DNA from: Candidatus Azambacteria bacterium RBG_16_47_10
GTDB taxonomy: Bacteria; Patescibacteriota; Minisyncoccia; GWC2-36-17; WO2-46-25
Assembly: GCA_001773975.1 (NCBI GenBank)
Contig: MEYI01000029.1
Span: forward strand, 3,439 to 12,550
Direction of reading: 5' to 3'
DNA length: 9,112 nt
Position numbers and translations under genes: made by a program. The notes below the pieces were generated by a model. It searched no databases. It was given only the letters and a program-made list of their open reading frames with translations, and had not been told where the DNA came from. Below, in pieces: positions 1-5,157 of this stretch. The stretch's first letter is position 1. Every line of letters starts with the position of its first letter.

Positions 1-93
1 CGCGAATAAATAAGGCTTCATCTTCGGATGTCCCTTTGCTTTCTTGTGCCCGATATGCACGCCGGCATCGATCATTTTTTGCATCATCTCCAT
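1..93 (-). CDS. rpsB: Ribosomal protein S2, N-terminal 31 codons (partial, runs off the window)
   Basis: S2 is a structural protein of the 30S ribosomal subunit. The 31 visible codons read MEMMQKMIDAGVHIGH and continue as HKKAKGHPKMKPYLFA. This matches the conserved S2 opening, a short helix followed by AGVHfGH, a basic stretch and nPkMkpYiF. I chose the ATG at 93 because no in-frame start lies just upstream. The next ATG, at 87, would place GGAG directly against the start codon. There is no convincing Shine-Dalgarno sequence. The gene follows a terminator and has a promoter candidate of its own, so it probably begins a new transcription unit. The rest of the protein, and the tsf gene that usually follows, would lie outside the window. 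Confidence 0.9.
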   Translation of the reverse strand, partial: MEMMQKMIDAGVHIGHKKAKGHPKMKPYLFA

Positions 94-124
94 GTTTTTC
101 TTTTTGTTTCTATATATATGAGAA

Positions 125-141
125 CCGCCTGAAGTTGGCGG
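125..141 (-). promoter_or_regulatory. Small hairpin in the rpsB leader
   Basis: CCGCC at 125-129 and GGCGG at 137-141 pair perfectly around a 7-base loop, 32 bases upstream of the rpsB start and just downstream of the predicted transcription start. S2 is known to repress its own mRNA in several bacteria, so a leader hairpin here could be an autoregulatory site. The stem is only 5 bp and I see no match to a described S2 leader motif. It could equally be a chance GC-rich inverted repeat. Confidence 0.3.
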
Positions 142-150
142 AACGTATCA

Positions 151-178
151 ATGGTACCATAACAAAATTATTTTGCAA
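151..178 (-). promoter_or_regulatory. Probable rpsB promoter
   Basis: On the minus strand, TTGCAA (173-178) stands 16 bases before TACCAT (151-156). The -10 box is preceded by TGG, which fits the extended -10 pattern TGn. Transcription would start near 144 and give a leader of about 50 bases. The -35 box overlaps the foot of the preceding terminator stem (177-212), so the two signals are packed tightly together. Confidence 0.45.
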
Positions 179-212
179 GACCCCGATACCCCTATAGGGG
201 TATCGGGGTCTT
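177..212 (-). terminator. Terminator of the DUF1059 gene: 36-base perfect palindrome
   Basis: Bases 177-194 and 195-212 are exact reverse complements, giving an uninterrupted 18-bp dyad centred on CCCCTATAGGGG. As RNA it would fold with a minimal UAUA loop. It starts 14 bases after the stop codon of the 62-residue gene at 227-415. The sequence following it on the minus strand (GCAAAATAATTTTG) is AT-rich but not a clean U-run. Because the palindrome is symmetrical it may stop transcription from either side. Confidence 0.7.
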
Positions 213-226
213 CGGACTAAAAACCT

Positions 227-415
227 TTATTTTTCTTCAATAAATCCCCGAGCTGCGGCTGTTATTTCCTCTTCGGTCGCTCCCCGCGCCTCCACTTCCG
301 CGCGATGCACCGTATTGCCGTGTTCACTGATCTTTGCTATTACCCCTTCTTCCGTCTCGTCTTCAGCAACAAACGGACACGAAAGCCCAAAATTGCTGCA
401 TTTGATCGTTTTCAT
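227..415 (-). CDS. DUF1059 family small protein
   Basis: This 62-residue protein opens with MKTIKCSNFGLSCPFVAEDE and continues with a T-E-E-E helix, an EHG-N-x-VH segment and a final charged helix. That pattern fits the DUF1059 family, whose members typically read MKxxkCkdlGxdCxFxaxGxTeEEvlxkaxeHaxxvHg. Here the conserved pair C6 and C13 is present, as is the H32/H37 region, which may bind metal. The molecular role of the family is unknown. There is no signal peptide or membrane segment, so it should be cytoplasmic. The gene is flanked by the end of the surface-protein cluster and by rpsB, with a strong terminator after it. No Shine-Dalgarno sequence precedes the ATG; the upstream sequence is almost entirely AT, so the mRNA may have a very short leader. 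Confidence 0.75.
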   Translation of the reverse strand: MKTIKCSNFGLSCPFVAEDETEEGVIAKISEHGNTVHRAEVEARGATEEEITAAARGFIEEK

Positions 416-436
416 ATAGATGTTTATATAATGATT

Positions 437-464
437 ATTATAATAATGCTGTTACACCATTATA
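437..464 (-). promoter_or_regulatory. AT-rich promoter region of the DUF1059 gene
   Basis: Two exact TATAAT hexamers occur on the minus strand, at 437-442 and 459-464. The nearer one would start transcription about 15 bases before the ATG and sits inside a perfect 14-base AT palindrome (434-447). I see no good -35 box for either, so the assignment rests on the -10 boxes alone. The 60-base gap holds no recognisable terminator for the upstream gene cluster. Confidence 0.35.
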
Positions 465-475
465 CTATACCTCCG

Positions 476-1549
476 TCACTCCTGCACCTGCTCTTCGCTT
501 GAAGTTGCTGTTGGCCCCGTATCTTCTGCGGGTGCAACGTCCGGCACTGCAACTTCTCCGCCATTCTCCACATTGCCTCCGTCACCGGTTGTGCTCTGCA
601 TCGTCTCATCCGTGGTGAAGGTGGTTATTTCGCTTTCCTCGGTACTTGTGGCCGTTTCATCGTTGGAAGCGGTACTCTGTTCACTCTCACTATTTTGTGG
701 CTCAAACATGCTCTGCTCTCCGGCGTTGCTATTTTCTTCTCTATCGTCATTTCCATCACTTCTACTGTGCTCATTGTTTTCGTTGTTTCCATTTTTACCA
801 TTGTCGCTATCCTGCTCATCACCGCTATTATCTTCATCCTCGACAGAAAGATCCTCACTGTGCGAAGAAACGCTAAAGAGAGAATCGTTACTAAGCAGCA
901 GGGTGATAGGATCCACCACGCACTGCGGGGCGATCGGATTTTCATCTTCATAAAAGGTATACATGCGTTCCGCGACATACGCGGCATCGGTGAGCTGTTG
1001 TGTTGTTGAGCCGTTGGTGTTTCCGATAATTTGTTCGATTTTCGCAAGCGCATCGCGCACGGTGGAGTTATAGGTAAGTCCGAGATGGTCGAACGCGGCG
1101 GAGCCGTCATCGGCACCCGCGATCAGCGCGTTGATATCAAGATGGCCGGAAACCAAGTTCAGCTCATCACCCAGTGCCATTGCCGTCGCCTTGCATCGTT
1201 TTGATAAAATATTGTTCCCGGAAGGGCAGTTAGGAGTCCAGAGCGCCTCGCAAATTTCCGCGCCGGTGATGTTATAGAAAATACCTGAAAAATTATCGGT
1301 CATCGCGTGTATCTCGTTTGTCCAATCGCTTTCCCCTTCGCCGCCGGCACACCCGTCATGGTTTCTCCAATACCCGATGGAAAGCGCGTTGCACATCGTC
1401 GGCGGACGCTCGATCGTTGCCGTCACATTAATGACATGTGCCTCGAATGCCGCCAGATAGATGACTGAATTGGAAAACACCAACAACAACGCCAGCGAGG
1501 CGGGAATATGCGCGATCAGCAATTTTTTAAGAAATAATTTCAACATCAT
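476..1549 (-). CDS. Exported protein with TasA-like mature N-terminus, six-cysteine domain and acidic tail
   Basis: This 357-residue protein is of unknown function. Residues 1-33 form a basic then hydrophobic export signal. Residues 34-47 read AFEAHVINVTATIE, the post-signal strand shared with the proteins at 2742-3389 and 3446-4168. The next part is unrelated to those two: a domain at about 53-210 begins with CNALSIGYWRNHDGC and holds six cysteines (53, 67, 100, 108, 119, 210), probably paired outside the cell. GYWxNH motifs recur in other large secreted proteins, but I cannot name the domain. Residues 225-357 are a low-complexity tail rich in Ser, Glu, Asp, Asn and Thr, likely disordered, with no LPXTG motif and no second membrane segment. 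The start overlaps the end of the signal peptidase gene by four bases (ATGA), so translation is probably coupled. It may be an accessory, cap or anchor protein, by analogy with TapA. Function is inferred only. Confidence 0.7.
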   Translation of the reverse strand: MMLKLFLKKLLIAHIPASLALLLVFSNSVIYLAAFEAHVINVTATIERPPTMCNALSIGYWRNHDGCAGGEGESDWTNEIHAMTDNFSGIFYNITGAEICEALWTPNCPSGNNILSKRCKATAMALGDELNLVSGHLDINALIAGADDGSAAFDHLGLTYNSTVRDALAKIEQIIGNTNGSTTQQLTDAAYVAERMYTFYEDENPIAPQCVVDPITLLLSNDSLFSVSSHSEDLSVEDEDNSGDEQDSDNGKNGNNENNEHSRSDGNDDREENSNAGEQSMFEPQNSESEQSTASNDETATSTEESEITTFTTDETMQSTTGDGGNVENGGEVAVPDVAPAEDTGPTATSSEEQVQE

Positions 1550-2040
1550 TGTGCATTTATTTTCTTATTCGCATATACCGTGATAACCCCCAAATGAGGG
1601 ATCCGCACATTGTGGCCCAACACCTGAAACGTCTTACCGACGACATCTTCATATGCGACTGGCGCATCGCCGGTAAAATTCGCATCGCCTTTTGTTGTCA
1701 GTGTGCCATCACTCATCGTAACCACGCGGTGGATCACAAACGTGTTGTTGCTTTTATTTCGATACACGATAACATCTCCAATTCGTATATCGCTTTTTCC
1801 TTGTACCCCCTGCACGAAGATGAGATCTCCTTCTTTCAACACGGGCCACATGGAACCGGAGGTGATCGCCGCCATCGGATACGGCGTTTCAAGCGACCAC
1901 GCAAGGAATTTAGGCAGCCCGAGCACGATGCCGGCAACAATAAAACCATACGTGAGCATACTCACCGCCCACTTTAAAAAAGATCGTTTTCTCGGCGATG
2001 CACTATGCGGCTGTTTTGTGTGCGTCATTGCGTTTTCCAT
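1546..2040 (-). CDS. SipW-type signal peptidase I (Ser/His catalytic pair)
   Basis: A membrane serine protease of family S26 that would remove signal peptides on the outer face of the cytoplasmic membrane. Counting from the ATG at 2040 (164 residues), a basic cytoplasmic segment precedes one membrane helix at about 23-43. Then come the catalytic box ITSGSMWPVL with Ser63, the box GDVIVYR (88-94), VIHRVV with His104, and TKGDAN (117-121). Histidine replaces the lysine general base of ordinary bacterial enzymes. This is the S26B arrangement seen in SipW, archaeal and ER-type peptidases. No second membrane helix is seen at the C-terminus. In Bacillus, SipW processes TasA and TapA from the same operon, and here the gene also lies among its likely substrates. 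The start is uncertain: an in-frame TTG at 2061 and an ATG at 2028 are alternatives, and none has a strong ribosome binding site. Confidence 0.85.
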   Translation of the reverse strand: MENAMTHTKQPHSASPRKRSFLKWAVSMLTYGFIVAGIVLGLPKFLAWSLETPYPMAAITSGSMWPVLKEGDLIFVQGVQGKSDIRIGDVIVYRNKSNNTFVIHRVVTMSDGTLTTKGDANFTGDAPVAYEDVVGKTFQVLGHNVRIPHLGVITVYANKKINAQ

Positions 2041-2067
2041 ACAATATGATTCTATGGCCAAACCACG

Positions 2068-2661
2068 TTATAATCCGAATGTCGGGATCTTAAATAAATA
2101 CATTCTTCCCGTGTAATTTGCATCCACCTGCGCAGACGCCGGCACATACGTGATGAACTCGATCTTCTCTTCCGCGCGCGGTGCGAGGGTAAAATAATTT
2201 TTGCTGATATCAACGATATCCGCGAGCCTTCCTGTTTCAACAATAATGATATACATCGGTATCGGTGTACCGTTGGCGATATTCACCCGCCGCACCGCGG
2301 ATGTCCCGCGTGACAGGTCGCCGAAATCAAGCGCCTCCGTCGTCGGGTTCACTCCAACCCTTCCCTCGCCATCAACCACATGCACCATCGCGCGATACTT
2401 GTTCGCATCAAGGGCGATATAAAAAGCGGAAAGAAAAGCGATGATGAGCAACACGCCAATGATCTTATCCCGGAGGCGCAGCGGTCGCCCGGCTGTTTTT
2501 TCTATCCAAGCCGAGAAACTCCGTTTTGGCTTCTGCGCTTCTTCCGTGATATCCATGCCCATCTCGTGTACGGATACCGACTGCCCCATCCTTTCCCGGA
2601 GCCATGCCGAAAAACTTTTTCTCGGCCTTTGCGGCTCCCCTATGATCTTTATGTTTTCCAT
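2068..2661 (-). CDS. Single-pass membrane protein with duplicated cytoplasmic motif and Ig-like outer domain
   Basis: I do not recognise this 197-residue protein as a named family. Its cytoplasmic part carries two copies of a 16-residue element, at 12-27 (RPRKSFSAWLRERMGQ) and 44-59 (KPKRSFSAWIEKTAGR). A hydrophobic helix follows at about 67-84. Residues 88-197 look like a beta-sandwich: NPTTEALDFGDLSRG, then VNIANGTPIPMYIIIV, FTLAP, and a final YTGRMYLF strand. This resembles Ig-like ASH/HYDIN-type or TasA-like folds. Basic residues on the N-terminal side predict that the beta domain faces outward. The gene lies between the secreted protein at 2742-3389 and the signal peptidase. It could be a membrane anchor or assembly partner for the exported proteins, with the paired basic motifs binding something in the cytoplasm. 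That role is inference. Confidence 0.65.
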   Translation of the reverse strand: MENIKIIGEPQRPRKSFSAWLRERMGQSVSVHEMGMDITEEAQKPKRSFSAWIEKTAGRPLRLRDKIIGVLLIIAFLSAFYIALDANKYRAMVHVVDGEGRVGVNPTTEALDFGDLSRGTSAVRRVNIANGTPIPMYIIIVETGRLADIVDISKNYFTLAPRAEEKIEFITYVPASAQVDANYTGRMYLFKIPTFGL

Positions 2662-2693
2662 ATAGGTATGCGTTATGTATTAATCACTCTGCC

Positions 2694-2724
2694 CTCCAAC
2701 CTGTGTCACAAGCACAAGTTGGAG
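2694..2724 (-). promoter_or_regulatory. Intercistronic stem-loop without U-tract
   Basis: Arms 2694-2705 and 2713-2724 form a 12-bp stem around a 7-base loop. The single imperfect position is a U-G wobble in the minus-strand transcript but an A-C mismatch in a plus-strand transcript, so the structure fits the direction of the genes. No U-run follows, so it is unlikely to be a full terminator. It stands between the secreted protein gene (stop at 2742) and the membrane protein gene (start at 2661). There it could protect the 3' end of the upstream message or partly attenuate transcription. Its 3' arm contains a GGAGG that folding would partly mask. Confidence 0.5.
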
Positions 2725-2741
2725 AAAGAAAGATCAACATT

Positions 2742-3389
2742 TCAATACACATTCGTGACTTCTACCCAAATGTCACAGCCAAACACCTGATGTTCAAGGC
2801 CTGCCGGCAATTCCCATCCTTGGTGTGTCCAATCCTGAGCGCACTGGCCTCCAAAGCATGGCACATCCAGATCGACAATCCATTGGTCAGAAAGATCTAT
2901 ACCCAATGTTTTGTCGAGATGCCCTGTGCCTAAAGCAGTTTGCCAATCATGGAACGCATCTATTCCGGTATCACCCTCTTCGACATACTTAGGATGCTTG
3001 GATAGATACGAACAAAGGATCGGATAACACGTCGCATAGTACGGGTCATTGGGGTCGCCGGGATTTGTCGGCGTACTATTGTGACAGAACTCCGTATTCT
3101 CGGGGGTATCCACGCGCGGCTTCGGTTTCTGTTTCACGACATAGTCGATCTTTTTCACGCGTTGCTGTGTCGTGGCGGAAAACGAGTCGCTTGTTTCAAC
3201 CGAGAACCCTCCCAATATGACCTCCTGCGGAAATACTGTGCCAAAATCAATTGCCGCCGCATGAACCCTCAAGGCATTTTCGATCGTCGCCGTCACATTA
3301 ATGACGTGCGCCTCAAATGCCGCAAACATCGGAACCATCACCAACCCCACTCCCAACACCAGAAGTCCAAGTATTAATTTCTTTTTCAT
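2742..3389 (-). CDS. Secreted six-cysteine TasA/camelysin-like protein (paralogue B)
   Basis: This 215-residue protein starts with a signal peptide (MKKK then a hydrophobic run, cleavage likely after PMFA, residues 20-23). The mature N-terminus reads AFEAHVINVTATIENAL, followed by IDFGTVFPQE (47-56) and YVVKQKPK (83-90). The C-terminal half has LCSYLSKH, VPCFGGQCAQDW and FGCDIWVEVT. Six cysteines (102, 121, 126, 178, 183, 205) match the number, and largely the placement, in the protein at 3446-4168, so three disulfides are likely. The layout is that of TasA/camelysin-type secreted beta-sandwich proteins, though similarity to those is by pattern only. The ATG at 3389 was chosen over 3410 because it gives a normal MKK signal-peptide start like its paralogue's and has a weak GGAA at usable spacing. 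Likely role: structural subunit of a surface filament or matrix (inference). Confidence 0.75.
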   Translation of the reverse strand: MKKKLILGLLVLGVGLVMVPMFAAFEAHVINVTATIENALRVHAAAIDFGTVFPQEVILGGFSVETSDSFSATTQQRVKKIDYVVKQKPKPRVDTPENTEFCHNSTPTNPGDPNDPYYATCYPILCSYLSKHPKYVEEGDTGIDAFHDWQTALGTGHLDKTLGIDLSDQWIVDLDVPCFGGQCAQDWTHQGWELPAGLEHQVFGCDIWVEVTNVY

Positions 3390-3445
3390 GGAAGTTGTTC
3401 CAAAGCGCATTTCCTAACGAAAAACGCTCAAGAAATTAATAGTAG

Positions 3446-4168
3446 TTACTGTACTCTGGAAACACCGGTCACTTCGATCCAGAGGTCGCAACCAAACAGA
3501 TCGCTCTCGTTTGCCGCGGGCTGGATGTAATCATCAGGATTTGCCTCCGAATTATTTTCAAGCACGAACGCATCCCAATCCTGCGAGCAGGTGCCTTCAA
3601 AACACGGCACGCGCAGATCGATGTTCCATGTGTCCAACGCATCGCTTTCCGACTTTGCTAAGCGCCCTGCCACCTTTGTATCTTCAGTGGTGGCAGCATT
3701 CCAAATCCCTGGCAATCCATGGAATGCGTTAATGCCAGCGCTGTCATTCTCTACCTGCTCCACCGTTATTTCATGCTTTGAAAGGTACGGGCAGAGCACG
3801 GGAAGGATGTCGTAGTTCTCATCATCCTCACAAACGAAATTACCCTGTGCATCTTCTGTGACACGACCGTACTTCGGCAATGCGGTTGTGGCGCCGACAA
3901 GGATACATTTCGGTTTTTGCTTGATGACGTAATTGACATCATCAGCCGTTAGTTCGTCTGTGAACGATTGGCTGAACGCAATATCGATCGGTCTATCAAG
4001 TTTTTCCTGCGGGAAGACGGTGCCGTACGCGATTTCTGTCGGCGTTACCGACAACGCATTTTCGATCATCGCCGTCACGTTGATAACATGCGCTTCAAAT
4101 GCCGCGAACATCGGGATGGTGATGATCGCAAGCGCCAACGCGCCGAACATTAGTAGTAATTTTTTCAT
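3446..4168 (-). CDS. Secreted six-cysteine TasA/camelysin-like protein (paralogue A)
   Basis: This 240-residue protein has a signal peptide (MKKLLLMFGALALAIITIPM, cleavage probably near FA at 21-22) and then FEAHVINVTAMIENAL (24-39). IAYGTVFPQE follows (47-56), then a DVNYVIKQKPKC strand (77-88). Near the C-terminus come LCPYLSKH (125-132), RLAKSESDALDTWNIDLRVP, CFEGTCSQDW (189-198) and FGCDLWIEVT (225-234). Cysteines lie at 88, 113, 126, 189, 194 and 227. It is clearly paralogous to the gene at 2742-3389 and is the first gene of the cluster. No Shine-Dalgarno sequence is visible. Its neighbours (a SipW-type peptidase and a membrane Ig-like protein) suggest an exported fibre or cell-surface subunit. 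The exact function is unknown. Confidence 0.75.
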   Translation of the reverse strand: MKKLLLMFGALALAIITIPMFAAFEAHVINVTAMIENALSVTPTEIAYGTVFPQEKLDRPIDIAFSQSFTDELTADDVNYVIKQKPKCILVGATTALPKYGRVTEDAQGNFVCEDDENYDILPVLCPYLSKHEITVEQVENDSAGINAFHGLPGIWNAATTEDTKVAGRLAKSESDALDTWNIDLRVPCFEGTCSQDWDAFVLENNSEANPDDYIQPAANESDLFGCDLWIEVTGVSRVQ

Positions 4169-4208
4169 GGTTTTCTTTACGGTCTCTTTTTGCTATGATA
4201 AGGGGTGC

Positions 4209-4242
4209 GAGGGTCCCGCTTTTGGCGGGATCTTCCCTTTTT
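4209..4242 (+). terminator. Hairpin with U-run in plus-strand orientation
   Basis: Arms 4209-4219 and 4225-4235 form an 11-bp stem with a UUUUG loop, followed by CC and five T (4238-4242). Two positions (4211/4233 and 4213/4231) are G-U wobbles in a plus-strand RNA but A-C mismatches in a minus-strand RNA. Both the stem and the U-run therefore fit transcription on the plus strand, opposite to every gene here. No plus-strand gene precedes it. In the minus-strand leader of the gene at 3446-4168 only the inner 6-bp stem would form cleanly. Confidence 0.5.
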
Positions 4243-4285
4243 AATGCGTAAAAACAAACCGTAATTAATTATTAATGATTATTGT

Positions 4286-4313
4286 TTTGACTTTTAATGA
4301 TATGCTAACGTTC
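4286..4313 (-). promoter_or_regulatory. Candidate ECF-sigma-type promoter of the secreted-protein cluster
   Basis: On the minus strand GAACGTT (4307-4313) is followed after 15 bases by GTCAAA (4286-4291). Many ECF sigma factors recognise a GAAC-type -35 element with a GTC-type -10 element at this spacing. Transcription would start near 4280 and leave a leader of about 110 bases before the ATG at 4168. I see no better standard TTGACA/TATAAT pair in this gap. The match is short and the consensus for this particular sigma factor is unknown. Confidence 0.3.
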
Positions 4314-4424
4314 GACCTTTATATATCCGCTTTTTTAAGAGAATTTGGCTTTTCAGAGAACACTTAAAACACCCATACCCTGCCCCGCGTTTTTGCGCAT
4401 AGGACCTGAATGCAGGAAATTCGA

Positions 4425-4453
4425 GAGAAACAAAAAAGGACTACTCGTCCTTT
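4425..4453 (-). terminator. Terminator of the sigma factor gene
   Basis: In the minus-strand transcript AAAGGAC (4447-4453) pairs with GUCCUUU (4435-4441) around a GAGUA loop, followed by UUUGUUUCUC. This is a standard intrinsic terminator about 35 bases after the stop of the sigma gene. It separates that gene from the secreted-protein cluster. Confidence 0.75.
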
Positions 4454-4488
4454 GGTACTTAATAGAACACGCTACTGAGAAAAAGGTG

Positions 4489-5109
4489 TCATGCCCGGAT
4501 CGAATGAGCAAAAACGCCCGTACGGCAAGAGCATTTTCCGCCGCAGGCGCAGCGCATGCCGTTATGGATACAGCAAATACATGGGTCTTTAAAGAGCTTC
4601 TTCCTCCCCCGACACAGCGTGAGTTTCACGGCATTTGCCGTTTTATGCATCACCCCTGCAATTTCTTTCACCGACATCTCACTTTTATACCGCATGAAAA
4701 GCGTATCGCGCTCGGTATGCGGCAATTCCGCGACCGCATGCCATATTTCTTGCGCTTCCATTTTCACTTCAGCGCGATCAATGATCTTTTCTCCGTGCTG
4801 ATCCTCGTCTTCACCGATCTCTTCAAGCTGAACCGTTCTTTTGTCGCGATAATGATTTACCAAAAGATTATGAGCGATAGTAAAAAGATATGCCCGATAC
4901 GGAACCCCCTGATATTTATACTGATTCAAGTGCTCGAACGCACGAATAAAGACATCTTGCATGATGTCTTCGGCTGTTGCTTTATCGAAATTGACCCGCG
5001 CTAAGAGATATTTGCAGACGGAATCTGCATATTTTTTATATAAAACGCTGAAATACTCACCATTTCTCTGTGCCCTTTCTATAAGAATATTGTCTTCATC
5101 GCCATCCAT
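4489..5109 (-). CDS. ECF-like sigma-70 family RNA polymerase sigma factor with cysteine-rich tail
   Basis: This 206-residue protein would direct RNA polymerase to a specific set of promoters. Region 2 spans about 18-92, with AEDIMQDVFIRAFEHLNQY (46-64) and YLFTIAHNLLVNHYRDKR (74-91). A variable acidic linker follows, then region 4 at about 125-172, with LPHTERDTLFMRY and the helix-turn-helix MSVKEIAGVMHKTANAVKLT. Regions 1 and 3 are missing, as in ECF sigma factors. After region 4 comes an unusual tail with seven cysteines in 19 residues (177, 179, 180, 187, 189, 193, 195), spaced CxCC-x6-CxC-x3-CxC. This could bind zinc, copper or an iron-sulfur cluster, or act as a redox switch. Myxococcus CorE-type ECF factors also carry a C-terminal cysteine-rich domain that senses metal. 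No anti-sigma gene lies next to it. It has its own promoter and terminator. Confidence 0.85.
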   Translation of the reverse strand: MDGDEDNILIERAQRNGEYFSVLYKKYADSVCKYLLARVNFDKATAEDIMQDVFIRAFEHLNQYKYQGVPYRAYLFTIAHNLLVNHYRDKRTVQLEEIGEDEDQHGEKIIDRAEVKMEAQEIWHAVAELPHTERDTLFMRYKSEMSVKEIAGVMHKTANAVKLTLCRGRKKLFKDPCICCIHNGMRCACGGKCSCRTGVFAHSIRA

Positions 5110-5157
5110 ACAATAAAGATGAATAATAACGACTTCCGACTATTCCTCAGCCACTCC

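Larger units (their letters stand above)
4169..4488. other. 320-base non-coding region between sigma factor gene and secreted-protein cluster
   Basis: Read in gene direction, this gap holds the sigma-gene terminator (4425-4453), a very AT-rich block (about 4256-4345) with an ECF-like promoter candidate (4286-4313), and a hairpin (4209-4235) in the presumed leader of the gene at 3446-4168. The stretch 4345-4424 shows nothing I can support. Open frames crossing it look like random readings, and I see no tRNA-like fold. Confidence 0.6.

Noticed and set aside
457..474. GGAGG followed by ATG GTG TAA on the minus strand
   Set aside because: A two-codon frame after a Shine-Dalgarno-like run is most likely coincidence in an AT-rich promoter region.
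573..953. Long plus-strand open frames opposite the acidic tail of the 476-1549 gene
   Set aside because: They are Ser/Leu/Val-rich complements of a repetitive Glu/Asp/Ser coding stretch, with no recognisable domain or promoter.
625..1116. 163-residue minus-strand open frame inside the 476-1549 gene
   Set aside because: It is an alternative frame of the same region with no ribosome binding site or family likeness; the frame with the signal peptide and shared motif is clearly the real one.
2673..2697. GGAGG followed by a four-codon frame GTG ATT AAT ACA TAA on the minus strand, a possible leader peptide
   Set aside because: It is too short and has no regulatory codon bias or alternative hairpin pair that would indicate attenuation.
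4353..4400. 15-codon minus-strand frame downstream of the sigma terminator
   Set aside because: It has no promoter or convincing ribosome binding site, and the length is within chance.
4345..5004. 219-residue plus-strand open frame opposite the sigma factor gene
   Set aside because: It lies antisense to well-defined sigma regions 2 and 4 and shows no domain of its own.
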